From an uncultured Clostridia bacterium (GTDB lineage Bacteria; Bacillota; Clostridia; Oscillospirales; Oscillospiraceae): a DNA stretch of 15,193 bases. Where the stretch lies: positions 1 to 15,193 of the forward strand of contig CALBGG010000075.1 in assembly GCA_937893605.1 (NCBI GenBank), given 5' to 3'. The position numbers and the translations under genes were made by a program. Under the pieces are notes generated by a model that saw only the letters and a list, made by a program, of their open reading frames with translations, searched no databases and was not told the origin of the DNA. Positions 1 through 6,740 of the stretch are shown piece after piece. Position 1 is the first letter of the stretch; the number at the start of each line of letters is the position of its first letter.

Positions 1-332
1 GCTTTAGGGGGATAGCCGCCGTATAAAAACGATGGCTCGAGCAGAGTGTGCCGTGTAAAGTCGCACTCGATGCCGGGGGCGTAGATCTCGCAGCCGGTCT
101 GAGCCTGAAGATACTTGCAGCCGCCGATGTGATCGGCGTTTGAGTGCGTTATGAGTATCGCACGCAGCGTCCAGCCGTTTTTGTCAAGTATCTGCCGCAC
201 CTTGCGTCCGGCCTCCTTGTCGTTGCCGCTGTCTATGAGATAAACGCCCGTATCCTCACATCGGTAAATGCCGATCTTGGCAGGGCAGTTAACATAATAT
301 GAATTATCTGAAACCTGAATCAGCTCGTACAC
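1..332 (-). CDS. MBL-fold metallo-hydrolase, N-terminal part (runs off window)
   Basis: The minus strand reads from a GTG start at 332 to the window edge without a stop, giving about 110 residues that begin MYELIQVSDNSYYVNCPAKI. A purine-rich site (AGGTGA, 337-342) sits 4 nt upstream; an in-frame TTG slightly further upstream is a weaker alternative start. The segment carries the first half of a metallo-beta-lactamase fold: the strand ending YLIDSGN and the metal motif THSNADHIGG (residues 62-71). The usual HxHxDH is HxNxDH here, so the second histidine ligand is replaced by Asn65. The family hydrolyses thioesters, lactones, phosphodiesters and similar bonds, and this fragment does not tell which. 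The gene diverges from the DUF1275 gene. The family call is firm; the function is not. Confidence 0.85.
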   Translation of the reverse strand, partial: MYELIQVSDNSYYVNCPAKIGIYRCEDTGVYLIDSGNDKEAGRKVRQILDKNGWTLRAILITHSNADHIGGCKYLQAQTGCEIYAPGIECDFTRHTLLEPSFLYGGYPPK

Positions 333-357
333 AGTATCACCTCGCAATGATTTCAAC

Positions 358-386
358 AGTTTATCACAAGATGTTTTCCCTGGCAA
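358..386 (-). promoter_or_regulatory. Promoter of the MBL-fold hydrolase gene
   Basis: Read on the minus strand: -35 TTGCCA (381-386), 17-bp spacer, -10 TAAACT (358-363). It lies about 25 bp upstream of the GTG start. The -35 matches the sigma-A consensus at 5 of 6 positions and the -10 at 4 of 6. Confidence 0.5.
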
Positions 387-395
387 TAAAAAGCC

Positions 396-423
396 TTGCA
401 GAAAAAATGATTTGTGCTATACT
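396..423 (+). promoter_or_regulatory. Promoter of the DUF1275 gene, extended -10
   Basis: -35 TTGCAG (396-401), 16-bp spacer, -10 TATACT (418-423) preceded by TG at 415-416, an extended -10 element. It points at the DUF1275 gene and implies a leader of about 40 nt. It lies back to back with the hydrolase promoter. Confidence 0.55.
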
Positions 424-470
424 TACTTCTGTTCGTTTGGAACGATATTGATTGAAACCGGGCGATATTA

Positions 471-1160
471 TTGTTTGTCAATGAAAATGTCGATCTGTAC
501 AGGCATTTGTCGTTTGCCTCCGTCGGCGGATTTTTCGGCGCGTATGCAATACTGTGCCGCAGCGGTATCCTTGCCAGCGCACAGACTATGAATTTGCTGG
601 AGCTGACGATAAATGCTCTGCGCGGCGACGGAATAGCCGTGCTGCTGCATCTCGGAGCGCTCGTTTTGTACGTCGCGGGCACGATGATGACCGTGCTTTT
701 GCCGCACTTTTTCGGAATAGATATGCGCAGGGCCGCGCCTGTTATTGATGCGCTTGCCTGCGTTGCGCTGTGCTTTATCCCTGCCGACGCGAATGTTATC
801 CTTGCGCTTTACCCGATATTTTTCGCAATGAGCGTACAGTGGAGCACATTCTCCGGCGCGAAGGGCTTTGTCAGCTCGACCATATTCTCCACCAACAACA
901 CAAAGCAGGCCTCGCTTGCCCTGGCGCAGTACATAACCGACGGCGACAGAGTGCATTTTAAAAAGGTGAAGTTCTATGTCTTCACGCTGCTTGCTTTCCA
1001 CTTCGGTGCAGCAACAGGCTTCTTTGCCGTGAGGTTCATGGGCGTTCAGGGCGCGTGGGTCAATATAATCCTTGCCGCCGCGGCCTACTCCATGGTAGTG
1101 TGCGAGGATCGCTACCTCAGCCTTTCCGAGGATGAGGATACGGAAGAAGAAATAGCATGA
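471..1160 (+). CDS. DUF1275 (YoaK-type) six-helix membrane protein
   Basis: This 229-residue protein matches the DUF1275/YoaK layout: an N-terminal helix with SVGGFFGAYAILCRSG (residues 17-32), where the family has a GGxxDAxxxL pattern, then ASAQTMNLLEL (35-45), the equivalent of the family's AQTGN motif. Hydrophobic segments lie near residues 13-29, 55-80, 88-104, 106-124, 167-190 and 195-211, consistent with six membrane helices. The C-terminus is an acidic cytosolic-type tail (SEDEDTEEEIA). The biochemical role of the family is not established to my knowledge, though it is often listed as a transporter-like protein. The start is TTG at 471: a stop lies at 453-455 in frame, no ATG is available, and no strong Shine-Dalgarno is visible, so the exact start is uncertain. 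A terminator follows immediately. Confidence 0.8.
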   Translation: MFVNENVDLYRHLSFASVGGFFGAYAILCRSGILASAQTMNLLELTINALRGDGIAVLLHLGALVLYVAGTMMTVLLPHFFGIDMRRAAPVIDALACVALCFIPADANVILALYPIFFAMSVQWSTFSGAKGFVSSTIFSTNNTKQASLALAQYITDGDRVHFKKVKFYVFTLLAFHFGAATGFFAVRFMGVQGAWVNIILAAAAYSMVVCEDRYLSLSEDEDTEEEIA

Positions 1161-1187
1161 AAAAAGCACCGCTCGCGGTGCTTTTTT
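1160..1187. terminator. Bidirectional intrinsic terminator
   Basis: Stem GCACCG (1166-1171) / CGGTGC (1176-1181) with loop CTCG, flanked by A6 on the left and T6 on the right. It works as a hairpin plus U-tract on both strands. It sits exactly between two convergent genes, the DUF1275 gene and the homocysteine methyltransferase. Confidence 0.9.
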
Positions 1188-1199
1188 CATGCCGACAAA

Positions 1200-2417
1200 T
1201 CAAATTATAAGCCCGTATTTATCGCACAGGGGAAGGAGAGCTTTTTCGGAAAGCGAGCCCTCGTACAGGGCTCTGCCCTGATAGACGCGCAGCGCCGATT
1301 CGAGAACATCGGCATCGTCGCAGACTATGCAAAGAGGCTTGCTTATCATATACTGGCAGTCGGCAAAGGTATCGACGTCATCCCAGTCGGAGAGCCTGAC
1401 GGCGATCATAACGTCGTCGGAATCAAGCTCATCCGCGAGATTGTCCTCAAACTCATTTGTCACGCAAAGCACCTTGCCGTGCTTTGCGTCGACAGGGAGG
1501 AACATGGGCTCTTTTTCCGTGGAGGCGGGGAGCATATCGCTGTGCTCCGGCGCGGGACGGGCAAATTTCGCGCCCTTGAGGGCACGGCTGAGCGCCGCGA
1601 TGTGCTCGCTCGTCGTGCCGCAGCAGCCTCCGAATATGGCGACTCCGACGTCGAGCATGGGCTGTACGAATGCGGTAAACTCATCCGGCGGGCAATCGTA
1701 CACCGTTTTGCCGTCGACTATCTGCGGCATGCCCGCGTTGGGCTTGGCTATGAGCGGAACGCGCGCAAACTTGTGCAGACGCTTAAGCTGCGCGAGCATC
1801 TGCTCCGGCCCTGTCGAGCAGTTGAGGCCGAAGGCGCTTATGCCCATGCCCTGCAAAACTACGAGAGCCGCCGTCACGTCCGTGCCCGAGAGGCAGCGGC
1901 CGGATTCGTCGCAGGTGAAAGTCACGAATATGGGCTTATCGCTGACGCTGCGCACGGCCAGAACAGCAGCGCGCGCATCCGACAGCGTCATCATCGTCTC
2001 GATGACGAACAGGTCGACTCCTGCCTTTTCGAGCCCCGTCGCCTGCTCTGTGTATATATCCACAAGCTCCTCGAATGAGGCCTCGCCGAGGGGACTGAGG
2101 AACATGCCGGTGGGAGAGATATCGCCCGCTACCCATGCCTTGCCGTCTGCTGCTTTTTCGGAAAGCTCCGCAAGACGAAGATTATATTCCTCGGTTTTGT
2201 TGAAAATGCCGTGCTCTTCGAGCTTGCGCCTGTTTGCGCCGAAGCTCGGCGAGTATAAAACATTGCTGCCGGCCTCGACATAGCCGCGCTGGATTTCAAT
2301 TATACTGTGTGGATTTTCGAGCACCCACTGCTCGGCGCTCATGTCGCCCGTGTAGCCGCGCTTTTGCAGCTCTGTGCCCGTTGCACCGTCAAGAATAAGC
2401 GGAAAACGCATCTGCAT
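1200..2417 (-). CDS. Homocysteine S-methyltransferase domain protein (MetH module 1) with degenerate pterin-like tail
   Basis: This 405-residue protein matches the homocysteine-binding TIM barrel of cobalamin-dependent methionine synthase, which transfers a methyl group to homocysteine. It opens with ILDGATGTELQKRG (8-21). The three zinc-binding cysteines are present: Cys200 in FGLNCSTGPEQ, and Cys265-Cys266 in FGGCCGTT. The barrel ends near residue 285. Residues 330-405 resemble the middle of a MetH pterin-binding domain (KPLCIVCDDADVLESALRVY, then YQGRALYEGS), but the rest of that domain, the B12 domain and the SAM reactivation domain are absent. The start is ATG 2417 because GGAGG (2426-2430) lies 8 nt upstream. 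It is the second gene of an operon, 19 nt after the activase. A stand-alone selenohomocysteine or S-methylmethionine methyltransferase is possible, but the corrinoid neighbours argue for a B12 partner. Confidence 0.85.
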   Translation of the reverse strand: MQMRFPLILDGATGTELQKRGYTGDMSAEQWVLENPHSIIEIQRGYVEAGSNVLYSPSFGANRRKLEEHGIFNKTEEYNLRLAELSEKAADGKAWVAGDISPTGMFLSPLGEASFEELVDIYTEQATGLEKAGVDLFVIETMMTLSDARAAVLAVRSVSDKPIFVTFTCDESGRCLSGTDVTAALVVLQGMGISAFGLNCSTGPEQMLAQLKRLHKFARVPLIAKPNAGMPQIVDGKTVYDCPPDEFTAFVQPMLDVGVAIFGGCCGTTSEHIAALSRALKGAKFARPAPEHSDMLPASTEKEPMFLPVDAKHGKVLCVTNEFEDNLADELDSDDVMIAVRLSDWDDVDTFADCQYMISKPLCIVCDDADVLESALRVYQGRALYEGSLSEKALLPLCDKYGLII

Positions 2418-2436
2418 TAAAATGACCTCCGTAAAT

Positions 2437-3930
2437 TTAAAATGCAATGTTTTCGGCAAATGCGCCGGCAAAATCCGCGCGGCCGGAAAGCTCTATGTAA
2501 TCACAGCACTGCGCGATCCTTCGCGCACATGCTATCTTTTCCGTGTCAAGCGCCATCACGGACGCTCCTGCAAGCGCCGTGTTGCCCGGATTGCGAAGCT
2601 TATCGGGTGAAATGAAAGGCAGCATGCCGATCTTTACCGCGCTTCTGGCATCGAGATAGCTCCCGAAGCCGCCTGCGAGATACACTCCGTCGAGCCTTTC
2701 GGCGGTCATGCCCTCGGCATCCAGCAGAACGCTTATACCTGCCGCAACGGCGGCCTTTGCAAGCTGAAGATTGCGCACATCCTGCGCCGTGAGATATATC
2801 TCGCGCGTCAGGTGAAAAAAACCGTTTCCGTCATCGTCGCGTGTTAAATACCGCCGCATCGTTTCCGGCACATCGTCCGGGGGAAGAAGCCTGCCGCCCT
2901 CATCGATGCAGCCGAGCTCAATAAGCACCGCTATCAGGTCGATAAGACCCGAGCCGCACATCCCGCGTGGGGGAACATTTCCGATAACGTCGTATAAAAA
3001 TCCGCCGCTGAATCGCACGTGGCTTACCGCTCCGTCAACTGCAGCCATGCCGCAGCTTATACCCGCGCCCTCAAATGCCGGACCCGATGCAACGGCGCAG
3101 CAGCGAAAGCCGTCCTTGCCGCCGAGAGCCATCTCGCCGTTCGTACCGATGTCTAAAAACAGGTATCTTCCGTTCTTTTCGCTGAGACCCGATGCCAGAA
3201 GCCCGGCGGTGATATCTCCGCCGACGTAGCCTGCAACGCAGGGAGCGTAATAAAGCGGCGCTCCGAGGAGCGCATCGTCAAGCTCGCCGTCAAACAGTGT
3301 GTACGGCTCAAACGGTGCGACTGCTATGCTCTGCACGGGGAAATGCGCGAATATGTGCTGCATGACGGTGTTTCCTGCCAGAACGCTGTGCCGCAGCTCG
3401 CTTTTGTCTCTGCCGCAGCGGTCGAGCGCCGAGCTTATCATATCCTCAACCTGCGACCGTATGACTCTTGACAGTTCGTCGAGCCCGCCAGCGGCGTCCA
3501 TCGTGTGTTTTATGCGGCTTATCACGTCACCTCCGTAGGCCGCCTGCGCGTTCCACGCGCTCGAGGTGGCTGCCTCGCGGCCGGTTTCAAGGTCGTACAG
3601 CCGCACGGCCACGGTAGTCGTGCCGAGGTCAACAGCGGCGGCGCAGCCGGAAAGCCCACCCTTTACATGCAATATTTTGGGCGTTTCAGTGAGAATCCTG
3701 CCGCACGTGCTTTCGGGCAGCACGACCTCATCGCCGTTGCTTACGGCGGCACGGCAGGCAAGGCGCACGCTTCCGTTTATCATAACCCGGCATTTGCCGC
3801 ATTTGCCTCTGCCGCCGCAGGCGGCCGGGAGGGTGAAGCCGCTGCGCCGCAGCGCCTCAAGCAGAGTTTCGCCGCCTTCGGTTTCAAGCTCAAAACTTTT
3901 GCCGCCGAGCAGCACTCGAATGCTTGACAC
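2437..3930 (-). CDS. 2Fe-2S / ASKHA corrinoid activation protein (RamA-like, DUF4445)
   Basis: This family uses ATP and low-potential electrons to reduce an oxidised Co(II) corrinoid back to Co(I), reactivating methyltransferases. The 497-residue protein begins with a plant-type ferredoxin domain: Cys38, Cys44, Cys47 and Cys59 (CGGRGKCGKC...C). A linker follows, then an ASKHA ATPase: the phosphate-1 loop AAVDLGTTTVAV (98-109), FLDIGTNGEMAL (258-269), and a late GVYLAGGFGSYLD (415-427). The length suits the bacterial DUF4445 family. Start choice: AAGGGGTGA (3936-3944) is well spaced from GTG 3930, whereas ATG 3936 and GTG 3939 overlap the site; all are in frame and would add only two or three residues. 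It leads the minus-strand operon and diverges from the DUF2284/UroD operon. The activated partner is probably the B12 domain encoded at 4557-6302. Confidence 0.9.
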   Translation of the reverse strand: MSSIRVLLGGKSFELETEGGETLLEALRRSGFTLPAACGGRGKCGKCRVMINGSVRLACRAAVSNGDEVVLPESTCGRILTETPKILHVKGGLSGCAAAVDLGTTTVAVRLYDLETGREAATSSAWNAQAAYGGDVISRIKHTMDAAGGLDELSRVIRSQVEDMISSALDRCGRDKSELRHSVLAGNTVMQHIFAHFPVQSIAVAPFEPYTLFDGELDDALLGAPLYYAPCVAGYVGGDITAGLLASGLSEKNGRYLFLDIGTNGEMALGGKDGFRCCAVASGPAFEGAGISCGMAAVDGAVSHVRFSGGFLYDVIGNVPPRGMCGSGLIDLIAVLIELGCIDEGGRLLPPDDVPETMRRYLTRDDDGNGFFHLTREIYLTAQDVRNLQLAKAAVAAGISVLLDAEGMTAERLDGVYLAGGFGSYLDARSAVKIGMLPFISPDKLRNPGNTALAGASVMALDTEKIACARRIAQCCDYIELSGRADFAGAFAENIAF

Positions 3931-3942
3931 GGACATCACCCC

Positions 3943-3971
3943 TTAATATAATATGATACATTACATATAAT
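3943..3971 (+). promoter_or_regulatory. Promoter of the DUF2284/UroD-B12 operon
   Basis: -35 TTAATA (3943-3948), 17-bp spacer, -10 TATAAT (3966-3971, perfect). The intergenic space is only about 83 bp, so the divergent promoters overlap and joint regulation is likely. No cobalamin or SAM riboswitch fits in this space and none is visible. Confidence 0.5.
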
Positions 3972-3999
3972 TTTTAGCAGTAACTTCATGCTTTGTCAA
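3971..3999 (-). promoter_or_regulatory. Promoter of the activase/homocysteine methyltransferase operon
   Basis: On the minus strand: -35 TTGACA (3994-3999, perfect), 17-bp spacer, -10 TAAAAA (3971-3976, weak). It overlaps the -10 of the opposite promoter by one base, so the two directions may compete. Confidence 0.45.
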
Positions 4000-4013
4000 G
4001 AGGCTGAGAGCAT

Positions 4014-4550
4014 ATGACGGATATTCTTACGCTGGCGAGGGAAAACGGCTTTACGCACATAGGATTTGCCGATATGTCGGCGCTCAATCCGCTGGAGGCT
4101 GTGCGCAAAATGTGCGCCTCCGGCAGATGCGGAAAATGGAACACTAACTGGGCCTGCCCGCCTGCCTGCGGCAGCATAGAGCACGCAAAGCGCCGCATCG
4201 CTCAATATAATAAGTGCCTGCTCGTGCAGACTACGGGAGAGCTCACGGATGAGTTTGACTATGACGGTATGCAGGCTATCGCCGGGGAGCACAAGAAAAA
4301 TTTTTTAAGCTTTGCCCGCCAGGCGCGGATGCTATGCCCCGACTGCCTTCCGCTGACGGCCGGCTGCTGCACGATATGCAAAAAATGCACCTATCCGGAT
4401 AAGCCCTGCCGTTATCCGTCAAAAAAGCTTTCGTCGATGGAAGCCTTCGGCCTTTTCGTGAGCGATATTTGCGCCCGTTCGGGGCTCGGATATAACTACG
4501 GACCGCGCACGATGACCTACACCTCGTGCCTGCTGTATTCTGAGGAGTGA
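4014..4550 (+). CDS. DUF2284 cysteine-rich metal-binding protein
   Basis: This 178-residue protein matches the DUF2284 family of putative metal-binding proteins. It has 14 cysteines: 34, 39, 48, 52, 68, 108, 111, 118, 119, 122, 125, 132, 153 and 172. The core motif is NWACPPACGS (45-54), followed by LCPDCLPLTAGCC (107-119) and ICKKCTYPDKPCRYP (121-135). The pattern suggests one or more iron-sulfur clusters. No catalytic function is established that I know of. Members are often found beside corrinoid methyltransferases and UroD-type proteins, so an electron-transfer or activation role for the downstream enzyme is a reasonable guess. The start is ATG 4014, with only a weak upstream purine stretch. 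Its 3' end carries the ribosome site of the next gene, 6 nt away, so the two are translationally coupled. Confidence 0.8.
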   Translation: MTDILTLARENGFTHIGFADMSALNPLEAVRKMCASGRCGKWNTNWACPPACGSIEHAKRRIAQYNKCLLVQTTGELTDEFDYDGMQAIAGEHKKNFLSFARQARMLCPDCLPLTAGCCTICKKCTYPDKPCRYPSKKLSSMEAFGLFVSDICARSGLGYNYGPRTMTYTSCLLYSEE

Positions 4551-4556
4551 AATGCC

Positions 4557-6302
4557 ATGCAGACCGCAAAAGAAATTTTTCTGGAGATGCTCAAACCCGA
4601 TGCTCAGCCCGAGCGTCAGTTAAAGCAGTACGAGGCGCTGCACATGTGCCTTTATGACCCGATAAACACATATCTCAAGGGTAACCGCAAGCGCGGCACA
4701 GTGAGCGTCGACCGCTGGGGCACGACTATAAGCTTTCCCGAGGATGCACCCGGCGCGATGCCCTTAAACCACGGAGAGCTTGCCGTGTGCAGAGATATAA
4801 CGCGCTGGCGCGAGACCGTGCACGCTCCGGACATTGAGGGCAGCTGTACCGAGGGCTGGGAGGAGTGCCGCAAAAAAGCGCACGAGGCCGCCGGTAATGA
4901 GCAGCTCGTCGCGGGCTTCATGGGCACGGGCATATTCGAGCAGTGTCACTTCCTAATGGGCTTTGAGCCGACGCTCACAAACCTGTATGAGCACCCGGAT
5001 GAGATGCACGAGCTTATCGAGTACATCACCGAGTACCGCCTGCGCTATGTGAAGATGCTCATTGATAATCTCCGGCCGGACGTCATATTCTCGCACGACG
5101 ACTGGGGCACAAGGGATGCGCTGTTCATGAAGCCGGATATGTGGCGTGAGTTTTTCAAGGAGCCCTACCGCCGCTTTTACGGCTATATCCGTTCGCACGG
5201 CTGCATAGCCGTCCACCACGCCGACTCCTACCTTGTTCCGATAGTCGACGATATGGCCGAGATCGGAATTCAGGTCTGGCAGGGAACTCTGCCGGAGAAC
5301 GATATCCCGGCATTGCAGCGCCATCTCAAGGGCAAGCTCGTTCTCATGGGCGGCATGGGTGCCGCGATAGACAGGAGCGACGCAAGCGGCGAGGAGATAC
5401 TCGCTTACGCACGCAAAACGCTCAAGGAATGCTGTCCCGGAGGATATTTCATCCCGTCCATCACCTACGGCGTTCCGGGGACTGTATATCCGCATGTCGA
5501 TCGGTATATAAATCAGGCGATAGATGAATATAACGCGCTTTTGCATGTGCCGGTCTTTGACCTGCCGCCGATCCCTCGCCGCGTCCTCGGTGAGAAAACA
5601 GCGGCAGAGGAGGCAAAGCTGCCGGCTTCCGATGAGCCTGTGGGCGACAGTGTGCTCGATCGCATAAGTGCCGCGCTCTGCCGCGGCCAGCAGAAAAAGC
5701 TTCTCAATCTGTGTCAGGAGGCGCTCGACGATGGGCTTTCCGCGCAGGATATACTATCCGGCGGCCTTGTAAAGGGCATGAACAGGCTCGGCGACGATTT
5801 TTCGGCAAACCGCGTTTTCGTTCCGGAAATGCTGATAGCGGCTCGCTGCATGTCGGCCGCCACAGCGCTTTTAAAGCCGCATATGGCGGGCAAGGGAGGA
5901 CAGAGTGCTTCCATCGGCAGCGCCGTTATCGGAACTGTGCGCGGAGATATGCACGATATCGGCAAGAATCTAGTCAAGATCATGATGGAGGGCAGCGGCA
6001 TCGAGGTGTATGATCTCGGAACGGATGTCTCGGCCGAGCAGTTTATCGAGACTGCCGTAGAGCATGACTGCGGCATCATTGCGTGCTCTGCGCTGCTTAC
6101 AACGACGATGAACGAAATGCGCAGAGTCGTTTCGCTTGCAGAGGAAAAGGGTATACGCGATAAGGTCAGAATATTTGTCGGCGGTGCACCCATAAGCCAG
6201 AGCTTCTGCGACGAGATCGGCGCGGATGTTTACACCGAGGATGCAGGTGCGGCGGCGCGCGCGGCGGTGGAGATACTGAAAGCATGTCAAAGCAGCAGAT
6301 AA
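4557..6302 (+). CDS. Fusion of UroD/MtaA-type methyltransferase with cobalamin-binding domain (CmuA-like architecture)
   Basis: This 581-residue protein has two parts. Residues 1 to about 340 form a uroporphyrinogen-decarboxylase-type TIM barrel of the MtaA/MtbA/CmuA methyltransferase group. Residues 365-578 are a methionine-synthase type B12 module: a helical cap (LVKGMNRLGDDFSANRVFVP, 404-423), then the DxHxxG signature VRGDMHDIGKNLV (461-473) with His466 as the expected cobalt ligand, SALLTT (511-516) and FVGGAPIS (540-547). MtaA-type enzymes bind zinc through H-x-C plus a later Cys. Here the site reads VHHADSY (219-225), H-x-D, and the late position SITYGVPGTVYP (301-312) has no Cys. The methyl donor is therefore probably not one handled by the coenzyme M enzymes. 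GGAG overlapping the previous stop gives a good ribosome site. A truncated TetR start lies within its last 19 nt. Confidence 0.88.
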   Translation: MQTAKEIFLEMLKPDAQPERQLKQYEALHMCLYDPINTYLKGNRKRGTVSVDRWGTTISFPEDAPGAMPLNHGELAVCRDITRWRETVHAPDIEGSCTEGWEECRKKAHEAAGNEQLVAGFMGTGIFEQCHFLMGFEPTLTNLYEHPDEMHELIEYITEYRLRYVKMLIDNLRPDVIFSHDDWGTRDALFMKPDMWREFFKEPYRRFYGYIRSHGCIAVHHADSYLVPIVDDMAEIGIQVWQGTLPENDIPALQRHLKGKLVLMGGMGAAIDRSDASGEEILAYARKTLKECCPGGYFIPSITYGVPGTVYPHVDRYINQAIDEYNALLHVPVFDLPPIPRRVLGEKTAAEEAKLPASDEPVGDSVLDRISAALCRGQQKKLLNLCQEALDDGLSAQDILSGGLVKGMNRLGDDFSANRVFVPEMLIAARCMSAATALLKPHMAGKGGQSASIGSAVIGTVRGDMHDIGKNLVKIMMEGSGIEVYDLGTDVSAEQFIETAVEHDCGIIACSALLTTTMNEMRRVVSLAEEKGIRDKVRIFVGGAPISQSFCDEIGADVYTEDAGAAARAAVEILKACQSSR

Positions 6303-6504
6303 GGGATAAAAACAGGCAGCGCGTCATTGAGGCGGCTAAGGAGCTTTTTATCGACGCGGGGGTCGCTGTCACGAGCGTTAACCGCATCGCTAAGGAGGCC
6401 GGCCTGGCCTCCATGCCGATATACCGCTGTTTCGGCACAAAGAACAGTTGAATTTATATGATTTATGCAAACATCGAATTATGACTAAAGATTTTGCGAG
6501 TTAA
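6284..6504 (+). pseudogene. Truncated TetR/AcrR regulator remnant
   Basis: ATG 6284 starts inside the end of the UroD-B12 gene and reads 55 residues to TGA at 6449-6451. The product is a clean TetR DNA-binding domain: an N-terminal helix (RQRVIEAAKELFIDAG), the helix-turn-helix TSVNRIAKEAGLASMPIYRCF, then FGTKNS and stop. TetR proteins are normally about 190 residues, so the ligand and dimer domain is lost. If the frame is shifted near 6445, the next 19 codons read QLNLYDLCKHRIMTKDFAS, which continues TetR helix 4 plausibly (FGTK-xQLNLYDLCK) before another stop at 6502-6504. This points to a frameshifted, decaying gene rather than a designed short protein. It was probably the original local regulator of the methyltransferase operon. 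A functional 55-residue DNA-binding peptide cannot be excluded. Confidence 0.7.
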
Positions 6505-6647
6505 GTAAAAATGCGGAAATTCTTTCGGGATTTGATAAAATTCAGAAAATGAATGAAGCGTTTCCGCACAATTTTTTCGGCACAAATGTTAATACATATA
6601 ACACAACTGCCGATGAAGGGAAAATATTTGATGCAGGAGTGATATGA
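6498..6647 (+). other. AT-rich open remnant, possible decayed C-terminal coding segment
   Basis: A 49-codon stretch (ELSKNAEILS ... GKIFDAGVI, then TGA 6645-6647) stays open after a second frame change from the TetR remnant. It contains one possible start, ATG 6549 (32 residues), with no ribosome site. It is much richer in A+T than the genes on either side. I do not recognise it. It could be the tail of the decayed regulator or of another lost gene; it is not supported as an active gene. Confidence 0.3.
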
Positions 6648-6651
6648 ATAA

Positions 6652-6673
6652 AGCACGACGAGCCCGTCGTGCT
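6652..6673. repeat. Hairpin, 9-bp stem
   Basis: AGCACGACG (6652-6660) pairs with CGTCGTGCT (6665-6673) around loop AGCC. On the plus strand no U-tract follows. On the minus strand it is followed by TTTATTC, so it may be a weak backup terminator for the surface-protein transcript. Confidence 0.5.
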
Positions 6674-6707
6674 CCTCGCCACTGTCATTTACAACTGAAA
6701 TCGGCGC

Positions 6708-6735
6708 AAAAAATCCGGCACTTTTGTGCCGGATT
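6708..6735 (-). terminator. Intrinsic terminator on the minus strand
   Basis: Perfect 10-bp stem AATCCGGCAC (6712-6721) / GTGCCGGATT (6726-6735) with a four-base loop. Read on the minus strand it runs into TTTTTT (A-run 6708-6713 on plus). It is oriented to end the transcript of the SLH protein about 190 bp after that gene's stop. On the plus strand it lacks a U-tract. Confidence 0.7.
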
Positions 6736-6740
6736 CAATC

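Noticed and set aside
1327..2283. Long plus-strand frame opposite the homocysteine methyltransferase
   Set aside because: Serine/proline-rich shadow translation with no ribosome site; the minus-strand gene has all zinc ligands and a strong Shine-Dalgarno.
3931..4013. Cobalamin or SAM riboswitch upstream of the corrinoid genes
   Set aside because: The space is only 83 bp, shared by two divergent promoters, and I see no B12-box or SAM-type stem pattern.
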